Origin: Poriferisodalis sp965226645
GTDB taxonomy: Bacteria > Actinomycetota > Acidimicrobiia > Acidimicrobiales > Poriferisodalaceae
Length of the DNA stretch: 64,000 nt
Direction of reading: 5' to 3'
Assembly (NCBI GenBank): GCA_965226645.1
Contig: CBDDDL010000004.1
Coordinates: 1,261,428-1,325,427 of the forward strand
Shown here: piece after piece, positions 42,580 to 51,630 of the stretch
Layout: every line of letters starts with the position of its first letter
Position numbering within the stretch: position 1 is the first letter of the stretch
Notes under the pieces: generated by a model
What the model saw: the letters and a program-made list of their open reading frames with translations, nothing else
What the model was told of the DNA's origin: nothing
Database searches by the model: none
Translations under genes and position numbers: made by a program

Positions 42580-42789
42580 CCTTAGCCTGAATCCACCGAT
42601 TCGGTGGGTGTGTGGGGGTGGTCGCGTCCGCGAAAAAGGCCTCCTGATCTGCGACGATTGTGATGTTCGTTGTCACGTTCGTCTCAAAAACAGGAGGCAC
42701 TTTTTGTGTCTGCATCATCGCGCAGTCCGGACCGGTTCGCAACGACGGTTGATCATGAGGGCCTGGTGGCCAACGCGGGCCTGATCCTG

Positions 42790-44310
42790 TTGTGCGTCTG
42801 ACTTTGCCGCGGAGGGTCCACCGTGGAATGAACCAAGTCTGATCGTGTTCTTGCTGACGTGTGAAGGAGCATCAGATGGCTGTCAGCGAGGGTCGGCGTC
42901 GACCGAAGAAGCTGTCCGCGGAGACGAAGTGGGAGATCTGCTTGCAGGTGACCTGCGGAGAGATCACCCAGGCCGACGCGGCCCGGAAGTGGGGGGTCGA
43001 TGTGTCGACGGTCATCTCCATCCGCCGGACGGTGACCGACGCGGCGCTGGCTGCGCTGGCCCGCAAGCCGGGTCGACCGGCCGCCGAACGGAACTGGGAG
43101 CTCGAAGCGGCCCGGGCGGAGATCGGTCAGCTCACCGAGGCGATCAAGGTCCAAGCGATCGAGTTGGCCATTGTCCGGGGCAAAAGTCCGGCTGGGACTG
43201 AACGGACCGGTCCCGGCGAGAGTCCCCGCCGAGGCCAAAGAGCTGGTCGGCACCACCGTCGACGACGCCGTTGCCGCCGGGTTTGGGCACACGTGGGCCA
43301 CCGGTGTACCGCAGGTCTGCGACGGCCGGGTGCACCGCTGGCGGGCCCGCCGACGCGAGCTGGGCACGCTCAGCGACCTCGCCCCGGGCGGTGCGCCGGT
43401 GCATGCGGTGCTGGCCGACGAGGTCGCGGAGGTCCTCGCTGTCGCTGAGGAGTGGGGACCGGTCGACCGGTCGCACCGCAAGCTCGCCCACCGCGGTTGC
43501 GATGTGGGCCGGGTGTGGGTAGCCCCCTCGACGTTTCGGCGCGTTCTGGCTGCCCACCCGCTTGTGCTGCGCGAACAGCCGCCGACGCCACGGCGGCCCC
43601 GCACGCCGTGGCCCCACTGGCTGGTCTACCGAACCGAACAGGATCCGGGGTCTGGGACGTCACCCACTTCGGGCGGGCCCGGCGCTGCGTGTTCGCCATC
43701 GTCGAGGTGGTCTCGCGCTACTGGATCACCACCCTGGTCTCGACCGCGCAGACCTCCACCCAAGTGCGCGTCATCTTCGATCAGGCGTTGGGCGCCCAAG
43801 ATCTCGACGAGCTGCTCACCGAGGGCCGCCTCGATCTCGACATCGACGACCCCGACCGGCCGATCCTGCTCGCCGTGTCCGACAACGGCGCGGCCATGAC
43901 CAGCCACGACACCCGCGCCTACATGGCGATGATGGCCATCGCCCAGCACCACGGCCGACCCCGCACCCCCACCGACCAAGCCTGGATCGAGAGTTTCTTC
44001 GGCCACATCACCCACGAATGGCCCCACCTCGACGACATCACCGACCCGGCGCTGCTCGACACAGAGCTGACACGCATCCGGATCGACTACAACGAAGTCC
44101 GGCGCCACGAAGCGATCGGCTACGTCACCCCCGACGACGAACACCACCAACGACCAGAACCGATCCGCGAGGCCCGCCGCCAAGGCCTCCAACGAGCCCG
44201 CACACGACGGCTCGACCACAACCGCCGGACCACCAACAACAACCCCGAGAACACCCCATGACTTGGTTCATTTCCCAGCCGATCTCCGCGGAAGACTCAG
44301 ACACACCTCA
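42790..44310 (+). mobile_element. IS3/IS481-like insertion sequence nested in IS1380
   Basis: 1,521 bp between two copies of ATCCTG (42784-42789 and 44311-44316), a 6-bp target duplication. The ends are long imperfect inverted repeats of nearly 50 bp; both contain GTCTGA, CCGCGGAG and AATGAACCAAGTC. Family placement between IS3 and IS481 is uncertain: it has an orfA-like HTH segment and an rve-type integrase. Confidence 0.85.
42876..44261 (+). pseudogene. Transposase of the nested IS3/IS481-like element (two frameshifts)
   Basis: Reads MAVSEGRRRPKKLSAETKWE with an HTH (ITQADAARKWGVDVSTVISI), then shifts frame near 43190 to GPVPARVPAEAKELV and the second HTH/linker (GPVDRSHRKLAHRGCDVG), and again near 43640 to the DDE core: DVTHFGRARRCVFAIV, VSDNGAAMTSHDTRAYM, PTDQAWIESFFGHITHEWP. 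The D-D-E set is intact but not in one frame. GAAGGAG precedes the ATG. If programmed shifting is used, the first shift could be functional; the second looks like decay. Confidence 0.8.
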
Positions 44311-45476
44311 ATCCTGGCGGGCACGCTGATGGACCGTTTGGGTCTGTTGGGGCTGATCGAGCGGTGGGTGCGCACCGGTTCCGCGAACCCGGGCCCCAGG
44401 ATCTGCACCGTGGTCGCCGCGATGCTCGCAGGGGCCACTCATATCGATCATGTCGGGATGCTGCGCGCCGGGCGCACCGGTCGGGTGCTGGGATTCCGCC
44501 CGATGGCGCCGTCGACGGTCGGGACGTTCCTGCGGACGTTCACGTTCGGTCATGTCCGCCAGCTCGAAGCGGTGCTGTCGCGCACGCTGGCGCGCGCCTG
44601 GGCGCCGGCGCCGGCGCCGAGCCGCTGGTGGTCGATGTGGACTCCACGATCTGCGAGGTCCACGGCAAACAAAAACAAGGAGCCGCGTACGGCTGCACCA
44701 GCGTGCTCGGCTATCACACGCTGCTCGCTGCACGCGCCGACACCGGCGAGGTGCTCGCCGCCCGCATGCGCAAAGGGTCCGCGGGGTCCTCGCGAGGCGT
44801 GGTGCGCTTCGTCGGCGAGCTCGCCGCGAACCTGCGACGCGCCGGGGCCGCCGGGCCGACCACGGTGCGCGCCGATTCGGGATTCTGGTCACGCAAGCTG
44901 ATCGACCGTCTCGACGCCCACAACATCAAATGGTCGATCACCGTCACCCTCGGATCCGCTGTGCGCGCAGCGATCCAAGCAATCCCTGCCACCGCATGGA
45001 CCGACATCGCTTACACCAAAGACGGCCACGCCCAGGTCGCCGAGACCCAATACGCCACCGGCCGCGGCAAAGCCAAGCGCACCGTTCGCCTCGTCGTGCG
45101 CCGCACCCGCCTCGCCGACACCGCACAACAACGACTGTGGCCCGACTGGCGACACCACGCATTCAACGCCAACACCGAACTCGACACCGCCGCCGCGGAC
45201 GAGTTCCACCGCGCCCACGCCGTCGTCGAGCTCGCCATCCGCGACCTCAAAGAAGGCTCCGGGCTCGAGCACGTCCCCTCAGGCCACTACGGCGCGAACT
45301 GCGCACCGCTCGCCTGCGCAGTGCTCGCCCACAACATCGGCCACCGGAGCGCCGCCCTCGCCGACGCGCCGCCGGCCACGAACCGCTCCCGCCGCACCCG
45401 ACTCGTCGCCCTCGCAGCCGTAGCAGTCAACCGATCCGGCACACCCACCCTGCGATACCCCGCCCGCTGGCCCTGA

Positions 45477-45871
45477 CAAACACAATTCCGAGCCACACTC
45501 AGCGCCCTCAGGGCTCTGCCAGGACCCTCCGGCTGACCCGAACCCCCCGGAACCGGCGCCCCCACACAAACCCAGCGTCGACAACCCCGAACCACACCCG
45601 CACCCCTACCCCAACACGCCCAAACACACCAAACCACACCCCCAACAACCCGGCGCCACCCCAACCCGCCACCGACCCAGAAATCCCGCGCCCACCAAAG
45701 GCCAATCGGTGGATTCAGGCTTAGGCCAATCCCTGAAAACCACGAGGGCACGCCCGAGCTTTGCCTGCCGACGCGAGCCGCTACAGGGGACGTGTCCGGC
45801 TGCTCCTCCACGACCCCAGCCTGGTCGCTCGGCGTTACATGTAACAGCGGCATTTTGGAATAGGCCCGAAC
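45477..45871. other. IS1380 3' region and flank, no gene
   Basis: The first ~250 bases are the untranslated right end of the IS1380, a Pro/Thr-codon-like C-rich strand lacking coding support, ending with the terminal repeat at 45725. The next ~145 bases up to the lipoprotein stop are ordinary GC-rich spacer with one short minus-strand open frame and no homology I recognise. Confidence 0.6.
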
Positions 45872-47683
45872 TCAAGGCACCCGGGCGATGAACCATTGGT
45901 GCACGCCGGAGGTCTGGGCCTGGTGTTCGTCGTCGGAATTGTTGGGAATGCTCGGCGGTGGGTCGAAATTGTGGGCGAGCGCGATGACGAAATCGCGGCC
46001 GACGGCAAGGCTGATATCGGTTCTCGCCTCGCACAGATCGAACGCATCGGCGATCGACTGCCAGCCCCATTCGGATCCATCGGTGGACCAGCCCACCCAC
46101 TCCCTGAATTCGGGAAAGAGACCGGCAGCCCAAGAAGCCTGCGTCGAGAACACATTGGGTCTTCCCGAAGTCCACCAACAGCGACCGAACACTGCCTCGA
46201 GATCGGCCGCGGTAAACGTCACGAGTTCGTTGTTCGTCTCGAGATCCTCGAAGATGAGCGAGTACGACCCCCCGAAGCCAACCTGGCGGACGCCCTCGGG
46301 CGCTTCGATATTCCTGGCGGGGAACTCGTACACCGCTTCGTCGGTTGTCAGACTCCACAGCGTCAGGCCCCCGTCGGGCTCGCCGTAGCGAAGCTCGTAT
46401 CCCTCCTTGGCGATGCGGCCCGAGCGCGCGAACGACCAGCGTTCTGGAATGTCGGGCCATGCCACGGCGGCAAGGCCCGCCTCGCCGACCGCAAATAGGT
46501 CAATGAATCGGATCCCCTCGAAGCGAGCCCTCTCCTGCGGCGATCCGCTGTCGCCGCCGGCACGGATACTCACCCAGCGACCATCCGACGCGCGCCATGT
46601 CGACCAGACCGTGCCTGTGGCGTCGACCACTGAGGACTCGCGACGTGAGTCTTCTGCGTATTGAGTCAGCGGTTGAGCTTGCCAGGCGAGGCCATCCGGG
46701 GACGTGAGCCGGCTGGGGTCACCTCGGGTGACGATCAGGATGACGCCTTCGGAAGCTGGTCCCTTCGGCACACGCGGCTGCGGCGACACATGTGACCAGT
46801 CATCGGGCAGCAGCACGAAACCCTCGTCCGTCCACCTCCCCACTGCGTCCGATCCGCCAAACGACGCCACCGGGCCGAGCGTCGCGTCGTCGCCGGCAAA
46901 CAGATGGATGAGCGCGTCGCTCTCGACGTTGCGGACGATCTCCATCTGTGCGGGCGTCAGTCCGAGTTCGGCGTAGGTCAGTGTGACCTCGTTCTCGTCG
47001 GCCGCTCCGTCACCAGGCTCAAGGTCTCGGAACCAGACCGTCAGCGATTCTTCATCCGGTTCCCAATACGCCATGAACTCGCCGTCGGGTATTCGGCTTT
47101 GGTCAGCGAGGAGTGATTCAAGGTCAAAGCCGGAGTAGGTGAGGACGGCAACGACCGTCTGGTCGCCCGACGTGAGCGCCTCGACCGCCCGCGTCGACCT
47201 GGTTGCGTATTCGGGCAATGGCTCGTCAGGTGGCCACCCAAGCGTCGCCTCGGTCCAGGACGATCCGTCGTTGTCGGTGAAGAACACCTGACCGAACATC
47301 TCGTCGCTGTCGTGAACACCCGGCGGCGCTCCGATCATCACCCAGCGGTCGCCGGACGCGTCGAGGGCGAGCGGTGCGATGCCGTCGGGCAGCGGCAGCG
47401 ACGCCCAATCATCGCCGTTGTCGGTCACGCGGGCGGCGAAGGATCCATCGGACGTACCGCCGATGGCCACGACACGCCCGTCGCTTGTGGACTGCAGCGA
47501 CATGGCGAAGTCGAAACCGAGGTCAAGCTCGATCCATTGCAGCACTGGCCCACTCGACAGTTCCGAGGGCGTGACGGCTTCCGCGCTGCCCCTGCCACAG
47601 GCAGCCACGCCCGATGCCACAACGAGTCCGACCAACAGCGCGAGAACGGGTGCGAAACCAGCAATTGCGCCGCGTTTCGCCAC
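45872..47683 (-). CDS. Asp-box (BNR-like) repeat lipoprotein, paralogue 1
   Basis: 603 residues. Signal peptide with VASGVAAC lipobox. The body contains repeated Asp-box motifs (S/T-x-D-x-G-x-x-W): VTDNGDDW, FFTDNDGSSW, WSTDGSEW, as in beta-propeller sialidase-like and photosystem-repair-like proteins. No sialidase catalytic residues are evident. The C-terminal third (KEGYELRYGEPDGGLTLW, LIFEDLETNNELVTFTAADL, VGRDFVIAL) is shared with the paralogue at 51631-53496. Probably an exported binding or scaffold protein. Flanked by IS1380 and IS982. Confidence 0.82.
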   Translation of the reverse strand: MAKRGAIAGFAPVLALLVGLVVASGVAACGRGSAEAVTPSELSSGPVLQWIELDLGFDFAMSLQSTSDGRVVAIGGTSDGSFAARVTDNGDDWASLPLPDGIAPLALDASGDRWVMIGAPPGVHDSDEMFGQVFFTDNDGSSWTEATLGWPPDEPLPEYATRSTRAVEALTSGDQTVVAVLTYSGFDLESLLADQSRIPDGEFMAYWEPDEESLTVWFRDLEPGDGAADENEVTLTYAELGLTPAQMEIVRNVESDALIHLFAGDDATLGPVASFGGSDAVGRWTDEGFVLLPDDWSHVSPQPRVPKGPASEGVILIVTRGDPSRLTSPDGLAWQAQPLTQYAEDSRRESSVVDATGTVWSTWRASDGRWVSIRAGGDSGSPQERARFEGIRFIDLFAVGEAGLAAVAWPDIPERWSFARSGRIAKEGYELRYGEPDGGLTLWSLTTDEAVYEFPARNIEAPEGVRQVGFGGSYSLIFEDLETNNELVTFTAADLEAVFGRCWWTSGRPNVFSTQASWAAGLFPEFREWVGWSTDGSEWGWQSIADAFDLCEARTDISLAVGRDFVIALAHNFDPPPSIPNNSDDEHQAQTSGVHQWFIARVP

Positions 47684-47990
47684 CGAGGCGGATTGTAGGT
47701 GGACGTATGACGCCTACGGTGCGCACTCGAATGCTCTCAGGTCACAACAGTTCGCACCGTCGTCCCCGGAACATTCTTTATCGAATCTCAGAGCCCGCAT
47801 GCCCACGCTGTTCTCTAGATGATTAGTTCCAAGGTTTTAGTGGTCGTATGCGGTGAGTGAGCGTGCTGGTCGGGTGTGTCGGTAGGTCTGGTTGTGCCAG
47901 ATGGCGGTGGTGAGGGCGAGGAGGCGGGTGGCGATGCGTACGGCGACGCCGGCTTTGGTGCGGCCTTTGTGGCGTTCGAGGGTGAGTGGG

Positions 47991-49049
47991 GGCAAGCTCT
48001 ACCGGTGGTTGCGACTGAGTTGAGTGTAGATGTCGTGTGCTGATGTCCAGTGGTGGAGTCGGCGGGGCATGTGGTTGAGTTTGTCCTCGATGACCGAGAG
48101 CCGCAGCTGCCCGATGTCGAGGCTGGTGCCTTTGGGGAGCCATCGGCGCAGCAGTCCGTTGGTCTGCTCGTTGGTGGGTCGCTGCCACGGCGAGCGCGGC
48201 TCGCAGAAGAACACCTCGATGCCGAGCGCGGCTTCGATGTCGGCGAAGCGGGCCATCTCGCGGCCTTGGTCCCAGGTGAGGCTGCGCACGAGCGCTGCGG
48301 GCTGGCGGCCCAGCGCCGCGGTGACCGCGGCGGCGACCTGGGGCGCGCCGTAGCCGTCGGGCAGCGCTGCGGTGACCGTGTAGCGGCTGGTGCGCTCCAC
48401 GAGCGTGACCGCAGCGGTGAGGTTCGCTTTGCCGACGATGAGGTCGCCTTCCCAGTGGCCGGGCTCTATACGGTCCTCGGCTGCGGCCGGCCGGTCGGCC
48501 AACCGCCGGTATTCCCCCAGCGGGCTGGGCTTTTCGGCCTGCGCGACGCTGCGCGGCCGACGGCGCCGGCAGCGCCGCGGCAGCTTCGCCCAGGTGCCCG
48601 CCGCCAGGCCGCTGCGCGCGTCGTTCGCGTAGCGCGCCCGATAGATCGTCTCCGCGCACACGCTCATGCCCGCCTCGCGCAGGTCCGCCGCGGTCGCGTG
48701 CGGGGACCACCTCAGCTTCAGACGCTCATCGACCGCGGCGGCCAGCACCCGATCGACCGCCAGCTTGGGCGTTCGCTCTCGTCGGCCCTCGCGCACGCCC
48801 ACGGTGCGCCCAGCGAGCGTCATAGCCCGCCCGCCCGGCGCAGCGGGCCAGCTCGCGGCACCGTGGACCGATCACGGCCCAGCCGCTGCGCTGCGTCCGC
48901 GACGCTGCGGCCCGCCCCGGCGACGACTCGATGAACACCCGCTCATCCAAACTCAGCCTCGCTGCCATACGGACACCTCCATCGGTCGGCTGCGTGTGTT
49001 CCCAACGGTCATCATGACCGTTCACTTGCAACCACCGATGGAGTTCGCC
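47991..49049 (-). mobile_element. IS30-family insertion sequence, copy 2 (inside IS982 copy 2)
   Basis: Ends GGCAAGCTCTACCGGTGG and (reverse) GGCGAACTCCATCGGTGG match copy 1. Comparing with the uninterrupted IS982 copy shows the target AAAGGCCCACTC and a 2-3 bp duplication within CCC. It therefore jumped after the IS982 had arrived. Confidence 0.92.
47999..48968 (-). pseudogene. IS30-family transposase, N-terminal frameshifts
   Basis: The DDE core is intact with the canonical GHWEGDLIVG, SLTWDQGREMA and QRPTNEQTNGLLRRW. The N-terminal part has lost one G in a G-run after FIESS and two bases in the STVHREL codons (restoring frame), then shifts again near 48830. The HTH is thus scrambled and a product from 48823 would lack it. 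Confidence 0.88.
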
Positions 49050-49906
49050 GGGCCTTTGAGGGTCTGGTTGATCGATTCGATGATCTGGCGCAGGGGCCGC
49101 AGGAACTTTGCGCCGGGACGTGGGGGCTCGGATCGGGTGGCGGGGCGGGGCGGAGCAGGGTGATGCCGGCGTCGTTGAGGTCGGCTTCGAACGCTTTGGA
49201 GCGGTAGCCCTTGTCGGCGATGAGGGTCTGGCCCGGCCGGGCGATCCCGGCCGCGTCGATCATGTCGGCGCAGACTTCGCGTTCGTCGGCTTTCGCGCCG
49301 GCGACCGCGAACGCGGTCGGCAGCCCTGCCGGGGTGGCCACAAGGTGCAGGCGCAGACCCCAGAAGTACCGGGAATGCGACGCGCAGTAGCCGTATTGGG
49401 CCCATCCCGCGAGGTCAGAGCGCTTTTGGGTCTCGCGGCTGGTGCCGCACTCGACCGGGGTGGAGTCGACCAGCCACACGTCGTCGTGCCACGACTCGCA
49501 CTCGCGTGCGAGCCATCCCATGACACGAGCGATCATCTCGCCGCTGCGCCGCAGCCGCTTGTTGTACCCGTCGCGGTTCGGCAGATAGGGGAACCACGGC
49601 CGCAGATGCGCTTTCGCGTAGCGCACGAACTGCGACTCGTTGTCATAGCCCAGCAGCGCCGAGATCACCGCCAGGTGACCAGCTCCGCGTCCGACAGCTT
49701 CGGGGCGAACCCCACCGCAGGCCGCTGCGGCGCCCACCCAGGATTCTGCGCCAACAGGTCATCGACCCTCACATACAGCGCGGTCACGAGGGTGTCCAAG
49801 TCCGGGTTCATGCTCCGGTCCTCCGAGATCGAAGTGTTGTTTCACACCCCGAGCTTGGACACCCTCACCCCACCACAGGTGGACCCGACCCCTTGGAACT
49901 AATCAT

Positions 49907-51157
49907 CTAGGGGTAGAGGGCGAATGGGTTGAGGAATTGGCGGCCCCACAGACGGTCACGATCGGCTGTTGTGAGGTGCGCGAGATCGCAGACTTCGTCC
50001 CAGTCGGCTGCGATCACGTCGATCTGGTGTTCGACGATGTTGCGGGCCTCGTCGCTGGAGAGGTGGTACGCAGCGGCGTGCTCGATGCAGCGGGCAACTT
50101 GGCTGACGCGCTCGCCGTCGCGGCCGTACGCCATCGCTTGTGCTGCTTCGCCTCCGGTGCGCAGCTGGGGGCAGACGTCGTATGCGGGTGTCAGCGTCAG
50201 CTGCTCGCCGTCCCAGAATGCGGAGTGGTTCTTTGCGTGGTCGTCAGTGTTGCTGACGAGGATGTTGAACGTGATGCGCGAGAACAGCTCGCGCAGTGTG
50301 TCGGCGGCGGAGACGAAGCGTGCCCGGATCTCGTCCGCGAGTGCTGTGTAGGTGGCGTAGCGACCGGCGATGCCCGCCGTATCGTGCAAGTTCAGGATTG
50401 TCAGCGCGGAAACCATCATCCTGCGCTCGCCGGATGGGGAACGGTCGAAGCGGTCCACGAGCAGGACATCGCGCTGGTTCGCTGTTGTTAGCTCAACAGC
50501 TGCTGCGTCGATCCCTGCGCGACGTGCGAGCTCCATCGCGGCGTACTCGGCCTTGACGACCGGGTAAGTATCGGCGGTCGAGGCGAACTTGGCGATCATG
50601 TGTCGCTGCGGGTCGCTGAGCACGACCTTCGGGCGTGCTCCGCCGATGGACGTGCCGGCCAGCAACGCCCGGTCGAGCGCAGGCGGCAGCGGACGGCCTT
50701 CCTCGATGTGCCGAGCGGCGTCGGCGAGGTCGCCGAGTGACGCCGACTCGCCGCGACGAGCGACGTACTGGGTGGACGAAGCCTGAAAGTCGAGAGCTCC
50801 TATGCGGTCCGAGCCGGACTCGATCAGATATGCGAGTTCCGCCAGGTCGGCTCCGGTGCTGCGACGTCGATACTCGATCACCCGTCGCCCCCATGCGTCG
50901 GGAGCGCCGTCGGCGATGCACCCGGGCAGTGTTCCCGAACGTGGCGGCATCTCGCCGCGCTGCAGCGGCAGATCCGGCAAGTACAGCGCTACCGCATCGG
51001 GCCTGCTGAGGTAGCTGCGACCATAGGTGAACGTCGCGACTTGGCCGCGGTCGTCCAGACGTCCGGCGACCACAGGTTCGGCGGCACCGGGCAGCCAAAC
51101 CCAGACGAACACACTGGCGGGGCGCCCATCTGCATCAGAAGTCGTCGTCGATGGCAC
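49907..51157 (-). CDS. hipA: HipA family serine/threonine kinase toxin
   Basis: 416 residues. N-terminal Couple_hipA domain, then kinase-like core: TSIGGARPKVVL (nucleotide loop), MIAKFASTADTYP (Lys), VDRFDR, the catalytic NTDDHAKNHSAFW and metal-binding TPAYDVCP. HipA kinases phosphorylate targets such as aminoacyl-tRNA synthetases and induce persistence. Start GTG lies 23 bases inside the antitoxin gene. Its stop TAG coincides with the IS982 terminal CTAG, so the original C-terminus may have been a few residues longer. Confidence 0.93.
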   Translation of the reverse strand: MPSTTTSDADGRPASVFVWVWLPGAAEPVVAGRLDDRGQVATFTYGRSYLSRPDAVALYLPDLPLQRGEMPPRSGTLPGCIADGAPDAWGRRVIEYRRRSTGADLAELAYLIESGSDRIGALDFQASSTQYVARRGESASLGDLADAARHIEEGRPLPPALDRALLAGTSIGGARPKVVLSDPQRHMIAKFASTADTYPVVKAEYAAMELARRAGIDAAAVELTTANQRDVLLVDRFDRSPSGERRMMVSALTILNLHDTAGIAGRYATYTALADEIRARFVSAADTLRELFSRITFNILVSNTDDHAKNHSAFWDGEQLTLTPAYDVCPQLRTGGEAAQAMAYGRDGERVSQVARCIEHAAAYHLSSDEARNIVEHQIDVIAADWDEVCDLAHLTTADRDRLWGRQFLNPFALYP

Positions 51158-51461
51158 GGCGGCGCACCCTTTCCGGCATCACAGCAAGACGAGCGTCGAC
51201 CAACTCAGCCTCGCGGGCACGGACCTCGGCGTCCTCGCTGAACAGCGCAACCCCCACCAGTGCGGCTGCCTCGAACGCCGTGCCCAGCGCCACCGTAGGG
51301 TCGCCCCGCTCGACCTTGCGAATGGTCACCTCCGATGAGCCGACTCGCTCTGCGAGCTCCGCGATCGTCCACCTGCGCTCCCGCCGGGCCAAGGCGACGC
51401 GGCGCCCGAGCAGCCGAGCAGCTTCCAAGGCGACCGGACTCCTCGGCTTCTTCGTGCTCAT
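51135..51461 (-). CDS. hipB: HipB-type XRE antitoxin
   Basis: 108 residues with an HTH_3/XRE domain: LGRRVALARRERRWTIAELA, ERVGSSEVTIRKVERGDPTV, and a C-terminal tail RRRAIDDDF. It represses the operon and neutralises HipA. The gene is the first of the pair and its stop overlaps hipA. A near-consensus promoter lies just upstream with the -10 6 nt from the ATG, so the message is probably leaderless. Confidence 0.92.
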   Translation of the reverse strand: MSTKKPRSPVALEAARLLGRRVALARRERRWTIAELAERVGSSEVTIRKVERGDPTVALGTAFEAAALVGVALFSEDAEVRAREAELVDARLAVMPERVRRRAIDDDF

Positions 51462-51467
51462 ATCGCT

Positions 51468-51497
51468 ATTATATTATCGTTTACATACTTTAGTCAA
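51468..51497 (-). promoter_or_regulatory. hipBA promoter with near-consensus -35/-10
   Basis: On the coding strand: TTGACT (51497-51492), 18-base spacer, TATAAT (51473-51468), 6 bases, ATG. The stretch CGATAATATAATAGCG over the -10 is an imperfect palindrome that may bind HipB. Confidence 0.7.
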
Positions 51498-51529
51498 AGG
51501 TTTGATTTTGTTTCTTGTCCGAACGCAAG

Positions 51530-51612
51530 CGGCAGCGTGACGCCGAGCTCATCCTGAAGCGTCACTTCGCTCCAATTCGATCCCTCGTCGTCGGAACCGA
51601 AGAGCTGCGGAG
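51530..51612 (-). pseudogene. Fragment of an Asp-box lipoprotein gene
   Basis: In a frame different from the intact gene upstream, this stretch reads PQLFGSDDEGSNWSEVTLQD and then ELGVTLPLAFG, an Asp-box segment closely like the FFTDNDGSSWTEATLGW part of paralogue 1. It appears to be what remains of a third member of the family. Confidence 0.6.
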
Positions 51613-51630
51613 TGGGCGCAAGATCGGGAT

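Larger units (their letters stand above)
42706..45476 (+). pseudogene. IS1380-family transposase, split by IS insertion and frameshifted
   Basis: GTG start at 42706 with AGGAGG eight bases upstream. The N-terminal 28 codons (FATTVDHEGLVANAGLIL) end at the nested IS; the frame resumes at 44317 (AGTLMDRLGLLGLIERWV). Removing the nested IS and one target copy restores the frame exactly. A further frameshift in a GC repeat near 44610-44640 separates the N-terminal part from the DDE core (VVDVDSTICEVHG, TVRADSGFWSRK, VELAIRDLKEGSG), so the enzyme was already dead or died later. Confidence 0.9.
42580..45725 (+). mobile_element. IS1380-family insertion sequence, interrupted by another IS
   Basis: Terminal repeats CCTTAGCCTGAATCCACCG (left) and its inverted partner GGTGGATTCAGGCTTAGG (right, ending 45725) differ at one base over 22. 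Without the nested element it measures about 1.62 kb, the normal size for the family. Subterminal inverted blocks AAAAAGGCCTCCTG and CAGGAGGCACTTTTT flank the promoter region. No clear target duplication at the outer ends. Confidence 0.88.
47837..49811 (-). pseudogene. IS982-family transposase (split by IS30, frameshifted)
   Basis: Starts ATG 49811 (MNPDLDTLVTALYVRVDDLL-like), loses one T in CTGGTCACCTTGGCGG near 49670 relative to copy 1, and has a 5-base duplication (CCCCG) near 49145 that shifts frame before the IS30 insertion. WLVDSTPVECG, WAQYGYCASHSRYFWGL and LIADKGYRSKAF are well kept. Inactive. Confidence 0.9.
47815..49910 (-). mobile_element. IS982-family insertion sequence, copy 2, interrupted by IS30
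   Basis: Same CTAGATGATTAGTTCCAAGG terminal repeat at both ends as copy 1. Minus the nested IS30 it is about 1.04 kb. Its right end abuts the hipA stop codon: the TAG of hipA lies in the terminal CTAG. Confidence 0.88.

Noticed and set aside
42263..42742. Minus-strand open frame across the hexanucleotide repeat
   Set aside because: Low-complexity Ala/Ser and Arg runs, crosses the IS1380 end; not a gene.
47823..48710. 295-codon minus-strand frame inside the nested IS30/IS982
   Set aside because: Off-frame translation of the IS30 transposase; Arg/Ala/Pro-rich without motifs.
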